This document shows positions 23,992 through 32,429 of a stretch of 48,038 nt of DNA, piece by piece. Every line of letters starts with the position of its first letter. The first letter of the stretch is position 1. The stretch comes from Pseudomonadota bacterium. GTDB taxonomy: Bacteria > Pseudomonadota > Alphaproteobacteria > Rhizobiales > Methylopilaceae. The stretch is taken from positions 1 through 48,038 of the forward strand of contig JAEZCD010000335.1 of assembly GCA_023430145.1 (NCBI GenBank). The letters are read 5' to 3'. The notes below the pieces were generated by a model, which saw nothing but the letters and a program-made list of their open reading frames with translations, searched no databases and was not told the origin of the DNA. Both the position numbers and the translations under genes were made by a program.

Positions 23992-24702
23992 TTATTCGGC
24001 CGCGTCGCGGAGGTGGGCGTTTTTCTCGAGGCAGTCGACGAGCATCTGCGTGTCCATGATGTCGCCGAAGGTCAGGTAGAAGGCGATCAGCGAGGCGTTG
24101 TGCTCGGCATCGGTGATGGCCGCGTTGCCGTCCGTCACCATGATCGTCTTGAAGTTCAGCATCATCGCGTCGCGGGCGGTGGATTCGCAGCAGACGTTCG
24201 TCACCGTGCCGGTGATGATGAGCGTGTCGAACCCTTGCGCGCGCAGCCGCGACTCGAGGTCGGACGAGCCCTGGATGAAGGCGCTGAAGCGGGTCTTCTG
24301 GACGATCTCGTCCTCGGGCTCGACCACGAGATCGGCCCAGAGCTGATGGCCCTTCGTGCCGGCGGACATCGATTGGACGCGCGCCTGCCGCCGCTCCGGC
24401 CGGGTCAGGTTCTCGTGGAAATGCGACCACGAGGTCAGGCAGCTCTCGTCATGGGTGTTCTTGATCCAGAACACCTTGCCGCCGGTGCGGCGCACCGCAT
24501 CGGCGATGCGGTTGACGTTCGGCACGATCTCGCGTGCCGTATCGCACAGCGCATGCGCGACGCCCGGCATCATGAAGCCGTTCTGCAGATCGACGACGAT
24601 CAGCGCGGTGCGGGCCGGATCGAGGTCGGCATAGACATGCTCGAGGCCGCGCCGGGCGAGAACATGCTCGATGACATAGGCGGGGATCTCGACCTTGTGC
24701 AT
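23992..24702 (-). CDS. Isochorismatase-like cysteine hydrolase 1
   Basis: A 236-residue cysteine hydrolase of the isochorismatase/N-carbamoylsarcosine amidase/RutB superfamily. The triad is D38 (VVDLQNGF), K136 (VQKTRF) and C171 (TNVCCES), with the usual cis-peptide before Cys implied by TGTVTN. Family members cleave amide or ureido bonds (biuret, ureidoacrylate, carbamoylsarcosine, nicotinamide). It shares the N-terminal extension (IPAYVIEHVLARRG) and the TNVCCESTARDAMM motif with the second copy at 30901, so the two are paralogues. It lies 20 bases downstream of the Dpp ATPase gene in the same operon. Confidence 0.9.
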   Translation of the reverse strand: MHKVEIPAYVIEHVLARRGLEHVYADLDPARTALIVVDLQNGFMMPGVAHALCDTAREIVPNVNRIADAVRRTGGKVFWIKNTHDESCLTSWSHFHENLTRPERRQARVQSMSAGTKGHQLWADLVVEPEDEIVQKTRFSAFIQGSSDLESRLRAQGFDTLIITGTVTNVCCESTARDAMMLNFKTIMVTDGNAAITDAEHNASLIAFYLTFGDIMDTQMLVDCLEKNAHLRDAAE

Positions 24703-24722
24703 GGGAGGCTCCGTAGGCGGGT

Positions 24723-25754
24723 TCAGGAGGAGAGGGCGGGCGAGCCGACCTTGAAGCAGCAAACCGTGCGGTCGGCCGCGGGCGAGGTTTCCGGCGGGCT
24801 CGCCGCGCGGCAGGCGTCGTCGGCGAACTTGCAACGCGGCGCGAAGCTGCAGCCCGGCGGCAGGCGGCGCATGTCGGGCGGCGAGCCGGGGATCGCCTCG
24901 ATGTCGACGCCGCGCGTGCTGCCGTGCACGGACGAGGCGAGCATGCCGCGGGTGTAGGGGTGCTGCGGGTTCATCAGCACGTCGCGCACCGGGCCGGCCT
25001 CGACGACGCGGCCGGCATACATCACCGCGACGCGGTCGGCGATCTGGGCGGCGACGCCGAGATCGTGCGTGACGAAGATGACGCTCATGCCCATCTCGCG
25101 CTGCAACCTGCGCAGGAGGACCAGCACCTGGATCTGGACGGTCGCATCGAGCGCCGTGGTCGGCTCGTCGGCGAGGAGGAGCTGTGGCCGACAGGACAGG
25201 GCCATGGCGATCATGGCGCGCTGACGCAGGCCGCCGGACAATTCGTGCGGATAGGCCTTCAGCCGCCGCTCGGGGGAGGGGACCTTGACGAATTCGAGCA
25301 GCTCCAGCCCGCGCTTCAGCCCGTCCGCATAGGCGCAGCCCTCGTGCTTGACGACGGTCTCGGCGATCTGCTGGCCGATCGTGTAGACGGGGTCGAGCGC
25401 CGTCATCGGCTCCTGGAAGATCATCGAGATGGTGGAGCCGCGGATCTGCGTCAGCTCCCGCTCGCTCAGCTTCAGGATGTCGTGGTCGCCGACCCGCATC
25501 CGGCCGCCGATCTTGGTCCGACCCTTGGGCAGAAGGCGCATCAGGGCGCGCATCGTCACGGACTTGCCGGATCCGGACTCGCCGATGATGCACAGCACCT
25601 CGCCCGGCTGGATTGAGAAGGAGACCCCGTTCACGGCCGAGACGGTGGCCTCGCGGCTGACGAACTTCACCGACAGGTTCTCGACCTCGACGAGCGGCCG
25701 GACGGCGGCGAGGGCGATCGGGCGGGCGGCGGCGGACGGCGCGGTGGCTGTCAT
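24723..25754 (-). CDS. Dpp/Opp-type ABC transporter ATP-binding protein (D subunit)
   Basis: A 343-residue ATPase. Seen: Walker A GESGSGKS, Q-loop IFQEPM, signature LSGGLRQR, Walker B LLLADEPTTALD, switch VTHDLG. The C-terminal oligopeptide-transporter extension has PGSPPDMRRLPPGCSFAPRC with its cysteine cluster (CSFAPRC...C...CC), which in this family binds an Fe-S cluster. The start at 25754 follows GAGGAGA. It is the fourth transporter gene in the order binding protein, permease B, permease C, ATPase F, ATPase D. Confidence 0.93.
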   Translation of the reverse strand: MTATAPSAAARPIALAAVRPLVEVENLSVKFVSREATVSAVNGVSFSIQPGEVLCIIGESGSGKSVTMRALMRLLPKGRTKIGGRMRVGDHDILKLSERELTQIRGSTISMIFQEPMTALDPVYTIGQQIAETVVKHEGCAYADGLKRGLELLEFVKVPSPERRLKAYPHELSGGLRQRAMIAMALSCRPQLLLADEPTTALDATVQIQVLVLLRRLQREMGMSVIFVTHDLGVAAQIADRVAVMYAGRVVEAGPVRDVLMNPQHPYTRGMLASSVHGSTRGVDIEAIPGSPPDMRRLPPGCSFAPRCKFADDACRAASPPETSPAADRTVCCFKVGSPALSS

Positions 25755-25764
25755 GGGCGTCTCC

Positions 25765-26907
25765 TCACGCGGTCGCCGCGAGCGCCGCGGAGCCGACCTT
25801 CGGCCTCGCGACCAGCACCGGTGCCTTGCCCGCGAGGCTGTGGCCCGATCCCGGCCTCTGCACATGGCAGGCTGCAACATGCGTCTCGGCCGCGACGGCG
25901 CCGCGGAGCCGCGGCGATTTCTCCGCGCACACCGCTTCCGCCATCGGGCAGCGGGTGCGGAAGCGGCAGCCCGAGGGTGGGTCGATCGGGTTCGGCGGGT
26001 CGCCCGTGAGCGGCGCCTCGTGCACCCGCTCCGCCGGGTCGAAGGAGAGCCGCGAGGCGAGCAGCGCCCTGGTATAGGGATGCTTGGGGTGCTCGTAGAT
26101 CGCGTCCACCGGCCCGATCTCGACGATCTCGCCGAGATACATCACCAGCACGCGGTCGGAGATGTACTGCACCACGTCGAGATCGTGGCTGATGAAGACA
26201 TAGGTGAGGTTGAAGTGGCGCTTGAGCTGGCGCAAGAGGTTCAGCACCTGCGCCTCGACCGACTTGTCGAGCGCGGAGACCGCCTCGTCGAGGATCAGCA
26301 GGCGTGGCTCGAGCGCGAGCGCGCGGGCGATGTTGACGCGCTGCTTCTGGCCGCCGGACAGCTCGTGCGGATAGCGCTGGGCGAAGAGATCGGGCCTGAG
26401 GCCGACCTTGGCCAGGAGCTCGCGAGCCAGCCCCCGCGCTTTCTCGGCCGGCATGCCATGGACGCGCGGGCCATAGGCGATCGATTCCTCGACCGGTAGG
26501 CGCGGATTGAGCGAGGAGTAGCTGTCCTGGAACACCATCTGCATGGCGCGCCGGAACTCCTTCATGGTGAGGCCGCGGACGTCGCCGATCGCCTCGCCGT
26601 CGAACAGCACCTCGCCGCCGTCGTAGGGGATGAGGTGCATCAGGAGGCGCGCCAGCGTGGACTTGCCGCAGCCGGACTCGCCGACGACGCCGAGGGTCTC
26701 GCCCTTCAGAACGCTGAAGGAGACCCCGTCCACGGCCCGGACGTGCCCCTGCGTGCGGTTGAGCAGGCCGCCCTTGATGGGGAAATGCTTCTTGAGATCG
26801 GAGACGATCAGCATCGGCTGGGCGGGGCCGCCGCGGTCGCGGGCGTCCCCTTCCGGCACGGGCGTGAGCTGCGGCGGCCGGCTGAGCGGTGCTTCGGTGC
26901 TGGACAT
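25765..26907 (-). CDS. Dpp/Opp-type ABC transporter ATP-binding protein (F subunit)
   Basis: A 380-residue ATPase with Walker A GESGCGKST, Q-loop VFQDSYSSLNPR, signature LSGGQKQR and Walker B LLILDEAVSALD (Ala in place of the usual Pro after DE, with the catalytic Glu kept), and switch ISHDLD. The C-terminal part has PPSGCRFRTRCP, typical of OppF/DppF. The first 30 residues are a low-complexity lead. The start at 26907 follows AAGGGG; the open frame upstream lies inside the permease gene and is not real. Ten- and eleven-base gaps separate it from its neighbours. Confidence 0.93.
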   Translation of the reverse strand: MSSTEAPLSRPPQLTPVPEGDARDRGGPAQPMLIVSDLKKHFPIKGGLLNRTQGHVRAVDGVSFSVLKGETLGVVGESGCGKSTLARLLMHLIPYDGGEVLFDGEAIGDVRGLTMKEFRRAMQMVFQDSYSSLNPRLPVEESIAYGPRVHGMPAEKARGLARELLAKVGLRPDLFAQRYPHELSGGQKQRVNIARALALEPRLLILDEAVSALDKSVEAQVLNLLRQLKRHFNLTYVFISHDLDVVQYISDRVLVMYLGEIVEIGPVDAIYEHPKHPYTRALLASRLSFDPAERVHEAPLTGDPPNPIDPPSGCRFRTRCPMAEAVCAEKSPRLRGAVAAETHVAACHVQRPGSGHSLAGKAPVLVARPKVGSAALAATA

Positions 26908-26918
26908 GACGGCCCCTT

Positions 26919-27821
26919 TCACAGTCTCACATCCATGGCCTGGCGCATGCCGTCGCTGACCATGTTGAAGGCGAGGGAGGTGATGAAGATCATCGCGCCC
27001 GGCAGCGCGCAGACGAGCGGGTTGACGTAGATCGACTGGCGCAGCGTGGAGAGCATCAGGCCCCAGTCCGGGTGCGGCGGCTCGACCCCGAGGCCGAGGA
27101 AGGACAGGCCCGAGGCGATCAGGATCGACACCGAGACGAGGCCCGAGGCGTAGATGAAGATCGGGCCGAGAACGTTGCCGAGGATGTGCGTGCCGATGAT
27201 CGAGCCGGTGGAGCCGCCCGAGGCGCGGGCCGCCTCGACGAAATCGAGCCCGCGAACCTGGGTGGTCGCCGTCTCGGCGATGCGGCAGAGCGGGGGGATG
27301 AAGACGAGCGTCAGCGCCACCATGCCGTTGAGCATGCCGCCGCCCATGGCGCCCGAGATCGCGACCGCGAGCAGGATCGAGGGGAAGGCGTAGAAGATGT
27401 CCATCGTGCGCATGATGGCCATGTTCAGCTTGCCGCCGATGAAGCCGGCGAGCACCCCGAGGAAGCCGCCGATCAATGTCGCGAGGACCACCGGCACCAC
27501 GCCCATCACGAGCGACATGCGCCCGCCGTAGATCAGCCGCGAGAGGATGTCGCGGCCGAGCTCGTCGGTGCCGAGATAGAAGTCGCGGAAGCCGATCGGC
27601 CTGAGGCGGTAGGCCATCGACGTCTTGTACGGGTCCTTGGGGGCGATCCACGGCGCGAACACCGCCAGGGCCACGATGACGACGATCACGAAGGCGAAGA
27701 AGAGCGTCACGTAATCGTAGCGCAGCCTGTAGCCGACATTCTGCCAGTAGCCGCGGACCTTGGTGGCCGGCGCCTCTTCTTCGGCGGCGAGGAGGCGCGC
27801 CGATGCGGTGAAATCGGTCAT
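26919..27821 (-). CDS. Dpp/Opp-type ABC transporter permease (C subunit)
   Basis: A 300-residue inner-membrane permease with an N-terminal cytoplasmic lead, first helix near residues 40-60 (LFFAFVIVVIVALAVFAPWI), the periplasmic YLGTDELGRDILSRLIYG motif diagnostic of DppC/OppC, and the cytoplasmic loop EAARASGGSTGSIIGTHILGN. The ATG at 27821 is preferred to a GTG two codons upstream because GAGG lies five bases before it. It follows permease B by seven bases. Confidence 0.92.
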   Translation of the reverse strand: MTDFTASARLLAAEEEAPATKVRGYWQNVGYRLRYDYVTLFFAFVIVVIVALAVFAPWIAPKDPYKTSMAYRLRPIGFRDFYLGTDELGRDILSRLIYGGRMSLVMGVVPVVLATLIGGFLGVLAGFIGGKLNMAIMRTMDIFYAFPSILLAVAISGAMGGGMLNGMVALTLVFIPPLCRIAETATTQVRGLDFVEAARASGGSTGSIIGTHILGNVLGPIFIYASGLVSVSILIASGLSFLGLGVEPPHPDWGLMLSTLRQSIYVNPLVCALPGAMIFITSLAFNMVSDGMRQAMDVRL

Positions 27822-27828
27822 GGCCACC

Positions 27829-28785
27829 TCAGGAGCGCTTGATGCGTGGGTCGACGGCCGTCTGGAACAGGTCGACCACGAGGTTGGTGAAAACGAAGAC
27901 GAGGGCGAGGATCAGGATCGTGCCCTGCAGCACGGGAATGTCGCGCGTCAGGATCGCCTTGTTGAGCAGGAAGCCGGTCCCCGGCCAGTTGAAGATGGTC
28001 TCGACCAGGATCGAGCCGCCCATCAGGTAGCCGAACTGGAGTCCCATGACGGCGAGGATCTGCGGCATGGCGTTCTTGATGGCATGCCGGATGACCGCGA
28101 GCTCGCCGAGCCCTTTCGCCCGCAGCGTGTTGACGAAGTCGTTTCCCAGCACCTCGGAAACCGCCGAGCGGGTGGTGCGGGTGATCATCCCGACCGGCAC
28201 CATGCAGAGCGTGACGATCGGCAGGATCACGTGCCGGAAATGGTTCCAGTTGAAGAGGTCGAAGGTCTCCGAGCCGCCGGGTCCCATGCCGGTCGCCGGC
28301 AGCCAGTTCAGCTCGACGGCGAAGATGATGACCAGCACCATGCCGAGCCAGTAGTTCGGGATCGAGACGCCGACGATCGACAGGCCTGTGACGCCGCGGT
28401 CGGTCGCGCTACCCCGGTAGTAGGCGGCGAGCGTGCCGAGCACGAAGGCGATGGTGAAGGCGAGCATCACCGCGCCGAAGGAGAGGAACACGGTATTGGC
28501 CAGCGCCCGCAGCACCTCGTCGATCACAGGGCGGTTGGACTGGATCGAGACGCCGAGATCGCCGACGACGGCGCGCGTCAGCCAGGTCCAGTATTGAACC
28601 GGCAGCGGCCGGTCGAAGCCGTAGGTCTTCATGATCAGATCGACGACTTCCTGGCTGGCATCGGCCGGGAGCAGCATCTGGACCGGGTTGCCGGGCGCGA
28701 GGAAGACCAGCGCGAAGCAGAAGATGGTGACGCCGATCGCGATCGGGATCGCGTAGAGTATACGCCGGGCAATGTAGTGCCACAT
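27829..28785 (-). CDS. Dpp/Opp-type ABC transporter permease (B subunit)
   Basis: A 318-residue permease. The N-terminal helix RRILYAIPIAIGVTIFCFAL, the LAPGNPVQ motif, the loop TLRAKGLGELAVIRHAIKNA and the C-terminal VVDLFQTAVDPRIKRS are hallmarks of DppB/OppB. AAATACCTCC on the minus strand provides the ribosome site region before the ATG at 28785. It lies 85 bases after the interrupted binding-protein gene, the usual place for this subunit. Confidence 0.92.
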   Translation of the reverse strand: MWHYIARRILYAIPIAIGVTIFCFALVFLAPGNPVQMLLPADASQEVVDLIMKTYGFDRPLPVQYWTWLTRAVVGDLGVSIQSNRPVIDEVLRALANTVFLSFGAVMLAFTIAFVLGTLAAYYRGSATDRGVTGLSIVGVSIPNYWLGMVLVIIFAVELNWLPATGMGPGGSETFDLFNWNHFRHVILPIVTLCMVPVGMITRTTRSAVSEVLGNDFVNTLRAKGLGELAVIRHAIKNAMPQILAVMGLQFGYLMGGSILVETIFNWPGTGFLLNKAILTRDIPVLQGTILILALVFVFTNLVVDLFQTAVDPRIKRS

Positions 28786-28870
28786 GGAGGTATTTCCTTC
28801 GCTCGCGTCGCGTCTCGTCTGGAGAGGGGAGCGGCGACCTGCGATGCGCAGGCCGCCCGCGCCTTGCGGA

Positions 28871-30484
28871 TCAGTCGGCCGCGCCGACGGTGATCGGCGT
28901 CAGGTCCTGGAACCAGCTCTGCGCCTGGACGAAGCCCTTGAGCTTGGGCGAGAGTGCCCGCGGATTGAGATCGTGGGTGACGAAGAGCATCGCGGCGTCC
29001 TCGTTCATGATCTCGTGTACCTTGGTGATCATCGCGTCGCGCTTGGCCTGGTCGAAGGTGTTGTAGATGTCGACGATCAGCTTCTCGATCTCCGGGTTCT
29101 CGTAGTGCCCCCAATTGCCGCCGGCCGGCGCCCATTGCTTGCGCATGGCGAAGCGGAAGATGCCCGAGAACGGATCCTGCGTGGCGCGGCTGACATTGAC
29201 GGCGTGGTAGGCGGGGAACTTCTCGCGGCCCTTGAAGGTGACGTCGAGCAGCGCGTTCCAGTCCATCACCTCGAGCTTGACCTTGAAGCCGACCGCCTCG
29301 AGCTGGGCCTTGACGAGTTCGTTCATCGGCAGCGGCTGCATCTGGCCGGAGCCCGAGGTCGAGATCGCGAGGGTGACCTCGCAAGGATAGCACTTGGCCT
29401 CCTTCAGCAGCGCGGTCGCCTTCTCCTGGTCGAGCTTGTAGAGAACCGGCTTCCCGAAGTAAGGGGAGCTCGGCGGCACGGTCGCATAGCCCTCCTGGGC
29501 CAGTCCGTTCAGCATCTCTGTCATCTCGACGCGGTCCATCGCGTAGTTCGCCGCCTGGCGCACGCGTTTGTCCTTGAACGGGCCGTCGACGAAGTTGAAC
29601 TGGTAGTGCCAGTTATGCGGATAGGGCAGAGTGATGACCTTCATGCCGGACGATTCCAGGCGCGGGATCGTGTCGGGCGAGGGCGCCTCGATGAAATCGA
29701 CCTGGCCCGAGAGCAGGGCGGCGGCGCGCGTTGTCGCCTCCGGCATCGGCAACAGCACCAGCCGGTCGTGCTTGGGAACGCGCTTGGGGTTCCAGTAGGT
29801 CTCGTTGCGCGTCAGCTCGAGCCGCTCGCGGGGCACCAGGCGGGCGAAGCGGTAAGGGCCGGTGCCGGATGGCATCTGGGCGTATTTCTCGTAAGAGCCC
29901 GCCTTCTCGAACTGCGCCTTCGAGATCATCATCCAGAAGCTCATCTGGATATAGGCGAGCGAGTCCGGCTCCTTGGTGACGATCGCGACCGTATAATCGT
30001 CGATCTTTTCGGCATGATCGATGTTGACCGTGCGCGTACGCATCGCCGCGTACTACTTGGCATTGAAGTGCGGGACCTTGTCGTCGATAAGGCGCGAAAT
30101 GTTCCAGAGCACGACGTCGGCATTGAAGTCCGAGCCGTCGTGGAACTTCACATCCTTGCGCAGCTCGTAGATCCAGCGCCGACTATCCTTGGGGTCGATA
30201 TACCATTTGGTGGCGAGACCTGGCGTCAGCGTCGCCTCGACATCGGAGCGCGAAAGATCCCACAGGATCAACGAGTCGTAGAGCGTGTAGCCGACGAAGC
30301 GATAGCCTTCGAACCCCTGGTCGGGCTGGCCCGTCACATCCGGGATGTCGCCGGCCGTCATCGCGACGCGCAGCGTCGTCTCGGCCTGGACCGGCCCCAT
30401 GCCCAGCAGCACCGCGAGCGGCAGGGCGATGCCGGCGGCGAGACGAAGCGTTTTGGCGCGAGCGATTTTCAGAGGATGAGGCAT
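28871..30484 (-). pseudogene. Family-5 substrate-binding protein interrupted by an in-frame TAG
   Basis: The reading frame from 30484 to 28871 encodes a 537-codon Dpp-type binding protein, parallel along its length to the intact one at 12015. It has a signal peptide (LAAGIALPLAVLLGMGPVQA), LRVAMTAGDIPDVTGQPDQG, then ELRKDVKFHDG. Codon 144 (30055-30053) is TAG, between PHFNAK and YAAMRTRTVN; the frame is unchanged on both sides and the protein continues normally to the stop at 28871. A restart at ATG 30043 would lack the signal peptide. Either a recent nonsense mutation, a sequencing error (CAG would restore Gln) or readthrough explains it. It heads the Dpp operon behind a perfect sigma-54 promoter. 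Confidence 0.85.
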
Positions 30485-30536
30485 GCCAGCTATTCTCCGG
30501 GTGCGAACGAAGCCAGGAGCGGCGTGTCGGGAAGTT

Positions 30537-30573
30537 TGCAAGGCCCGTGCCAAGCTTCCGGGATTGTGTCCAA
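30537..30573 (-). promoter_or_regulatory. Sigma-54 promoter and operator of the Dpp operon
   Basis: Read on the minus strand, operator TTGGACACAA (30573-30564) is followed after 11 nt by TGGCACGGGCCTTGCA (30552-30537), a perfect match to the sigma-54 consensus TGGCACG-N4-TTGCW. The transcript start should be near 30527, about 43 nt before the binding-protein ATG at 30484. The spacing is identical to that at 11921-11957. Confidence 0.88.
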
Positions 30574-30712
30574 TTCTATCGGAGGGGGCTGCAAGCTGCC
30601 TGCCGCCTCGATTTCGGCCCGGCTCTAAATTGCTGAAAAGACGGGCTCTCCGCCGTTCGTGAGTGCTTTGCGGCGCGTTCTCGCGCCCGAGCGGCGTTAG
30701 CCTTTCGGATAG

Positions 30713-30724
30713 ATTGCACACAAT
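30713..30724. promoter_or_regulatory. Additional operator copy
   Basis: ATTGCACACAAT matches the element found before the sigma-54 promoters except for C in place of the purine at position 5. It lies 150 bases upstream of the promoter-proximal copy of the Dpp operon. No good sigma-54 motif follows it in either direction, so it may act as an auxiliary site for looping. Confidence 0.5.
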
Positions 30725-30900
30725 CGCGCCATCAAGAGGCACGATGTGGCAAGCGCTTCCCGCGAACGGGGCGTTCTGATGCTGCAGCGCACAATATTTA
30801 TGCTGCGCATGGATCGCGTCGGGCCCCGGCGGGCGATCCGCGCCCGAGAGCATGCCGGTCCCGGGCGCTCCCCGAGGGGGGCGCCGGGGAGCGGAGCCGG

Positions 30901-31608
30901 TCACTCGGCCGCCTGCAAGAGCCTCGTGCCGGCGGCGATCGTCGCCAAAGACTCCTCGGTCGACTGCACGTCGCCGAACAGCGCCAGGATATTGGCGAGC
31001 GTCGCGTTGTGCTCTTCGTCGGTGCGGCAGGCATTGGCATCCGACACGAAGATCACCTTGTAATTCATCATCATCGCGTCGCGCGCCGTGGATTCGCAGC
31101 AGACATTGGTCGCGGTGCCGACGATGATCAGCGTATCGATGCCGCGCGCCTGAAGCTGCGCATGCAGCGTGGAGGATCCTTCCACGAATGCCCCGAAGCG
31201 CTGCTTCTCGACCTTCCAGTCCTGCGGCAGGACCTCCAGCTCCGGGTAGATCGCATGGCCGAAGCTGCCGCGCGTGAAGGCGGCGATCATGCGCTCCTTG
31301 AAGCTGCCCTTGGTGAAGTTGTCGAACCAGACGCACCAGTCCGCCTGCGTCGCGTCCGTGATCGTGTTCTGGATGTAGACGACCACGCCGCCGGCGGCCC
31401 GCAGCGCGGCGGCGATGCGGTTGACGTTCGGCACGATCTCGCGGGCGAAGGCGATCTCGGCCGGCTGGCCCGGCGCCATGAAGCCGTTCTGCAGATCGAC
31501 CACGACCAGCGCCGTGCGCGCCGGATCGATCGCCTCGAACAGCCGGACGCGACCGCGCCGTTCCATAACGCGCTGCACGATGTAGTCCGGAATCGCGATG
31601 GTATGCAC
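30901..31608 (-). CDS. Isochorismatase-like cysteine hydrolase 2
   Basis: A 235-residue paralogue of the hydrolase at 23992, with triad D38 (VVDLQNGF), K135 (VEKQRF) and C170 (TNVCCES). The start is GTG at 31608: CAGGAG lies just upstream and the N-terminus MHTIAIPDYIVQRVMERRG then aligns with MHKVEIPAYVIEHVLARRG of copy 1. The middle region (ITDATQADWCVWFDNFTKGS) differs from copy 1, suggesting a different substrate. It is a single-gene unit behind its own sigma-54 promoter at 31804-31819, divergent from the amidase A5 operon, with an unusually long leader of about 185 nt. Confidence 0.9.
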   Translation of the reverse strand: MHTIAIPDYIVQRVMERRGRVRLFEAIDPARTALVVVDLQNGFMAPGQPAEIAFAREIVPNVNRIAAALRAAGGVVVYIQNTITDATQADWCVWFDNFTKGSFKERMIAAFTRGSFGHAIYPELEVLPQDWKVEKQRFGAFVEGSSTLHAQLQARGIDTLIIVGTATNVCCESTARDAMMMNYKVIFVSDANACRTDEEHNATLANILALFGDVQSTEESLATIAAGTRLLQAAE

Positions 31609-31803
31609 GGGACGCTCCTGGGTTTCGGGTGACGGGGCTCGAGTCGAAACGAGTTCCTTGCCGGCGAACGCGCGCCCTCCGGCCCTTCGGCCGTCGCCTG
31701 CGCGGCGATCGCATCCGAGCCGCATCGCGCCGGCCGCTTCGCAATGCGAGGCCGCCGAGCGCGGCGAGCGCGCCGCGCTCGCACCACCGGCAGTCGCTGA
31801 TTC

Positions 31804-31839
31804 AGCAAGCGCCGTGCCAGTCTGAGCGATTGTATTCAA
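31804..31839 (-). promoter_or_regulatory. Sigma-54 promoter and operator of cysteine hydrolase 2
   Basis: Read on the minus strand, operator TTGAATACAA (31839-31830) is followed after 10 nt by TGGCACGGCGCTTGCT (31819-31804), a perfect sigma-54 consensus match. Transcription should begin near 31793 and run toward the GTG at 31608. Confidence 0.87.
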
Positions 31840-32144
31840 TGCAGCCCCTGCCGCGAGATTGGACAGGAGCCGCGAGAGGCTCGGCAGCGATGCATTCGCT
31901 CGATCCGGATCCAGGCGGATCGCACGGCCTGCGCCGGCGACGACTTGCTCCGAGGCTGCTTCAATAGCTTGCGAAAAATGTGTACAAAAATTGGTCCGAA
32001 GCCCAATCTGTAGGCGCAAGCCGATCGTCGTCGGGCGCCGCCCGACCGGCCGCCGGCGGCCGAGACCACCGACGCTTACCAGGCGCCGTCCGGTGGCGAC
32101 GGCATGCCGACGCCAGCCACCTTCTCGGGCTGCCTGAGGGCCAA

Positions 32145-32181
32145 TTGGATACAATGGACTGATCATGGCATGGCGGTTGCA
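32145..32181 (+). promoter_or_regulatory. Sigma-54 promoter and operator of the A5 operon
   Basis: Operator TTGGATACAA (32145-32154) is followed after 11 nt by TGGCATGGCGGTTGCA (32166-32181), one base from consensus and nearly identical to the promoter at 11942. The transcript should start near 32191, leaving about 27 nt before the G4 start at 32219. An in-frame ATG at 32165 overlaps the -24 element and cannot be used. Confidence 0.87.
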
Positions 32182-32218
32182 TCGTGCTCCCCGACATCCA
32201 GCACAAGGGCGAAAGACG

Positions 32219-32428
32219 ATGAGTGAGACGAGCGCGGCCGATCGGAGGCGCGAACTGGAGGTGCTGCTCGAACGGGCCGGCGTCGCCGTTCCGGCGGACC
32301 GGATGGAGGCCGTGCTGGCCGGCTATGCAGACCTCAAGCGGCTGACCGCGCTGCTGCGCCAGCCGCGCACGGCCGCGGCCGAGCCCTCCAACACCTTCTC
32401 GCTCGTCACACTGATGAAGGGAGCCTGA
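32219..32428 (+). CDS. Small AtzG-like protein G4
   Basis: A 69-residue protein with two helices (ELEVLLERAGVAVPADRMEA; AGYADLKRLTALL) and the terminal motif AAEPSNTFSL, a variant of the AtzG EPAHxF ending. It opens the operon behind the sigma-54 promoter, and AAGGGCGAAAG serves as ribosome site. Its stop lies one base before amidase A5, indicating a coupled pair. Confidence 0.8.
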   Translation: MSETSAADRRRELEVLLERAGVAVPADRMEAVLAGYADLKRLTALLRQPRTAAAEPSNTFSLVTLMKGA

Positions 32429-32429
32429 G

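Larger units (their letters stand above)
30485..30900. other. Gene-free region between hydrolase 2 and binding protein 2
   Basis: This 416-base spacer holds the leftward sigma-54 promoter at 30537-30552, its operator at 30564-30573 and a second operator copy at 30713-30724. The remaining 180 bases up to the cysteine hydrolase stop show only GC-rich stems around 30850-30900 that may end the hydrolase message. No gene is evident. Confidence 0.55.
31609..32218. other. Divergent regulatory region between hydrolase 2 and the A5 operon
   Basis: These 610 bases hold two divergent sigma-54 promoters with their operators (listed separately) and no gene that I can support. Between them, around 31970-31996, is an AT-rich patch (GCGAAAAATGTGTACAAAAA) that is unlike the GC-rich surroundings and could be an activator or IHF site. 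The 31609-31803 part is a GC-rich leader for hydrolase 2. Confidence 0.55.

Noticed and set aside
30747..30762. A rightward sigma-54 promoter after the operator at 30713
   Set aside because: TGGCAAGCGCTTCCCG has CC instead of GC at -12, the spacing to the operator is 23 nt, and no gene follows.
31960..31972. An IHF site between the divergent sigma-54 promoters
   Set aside because: TTCAATAGCTTG matches only part of the IHF consensus and has no counterpart at the other promoters.
31609..32166. An N-terminal extension of cysteine hydrolase 2 to 421 residues
   Set aside because: The added part is Arg/Ala-rich and crosses two promoters. The paralogue starts at the position equivalent to 31608.
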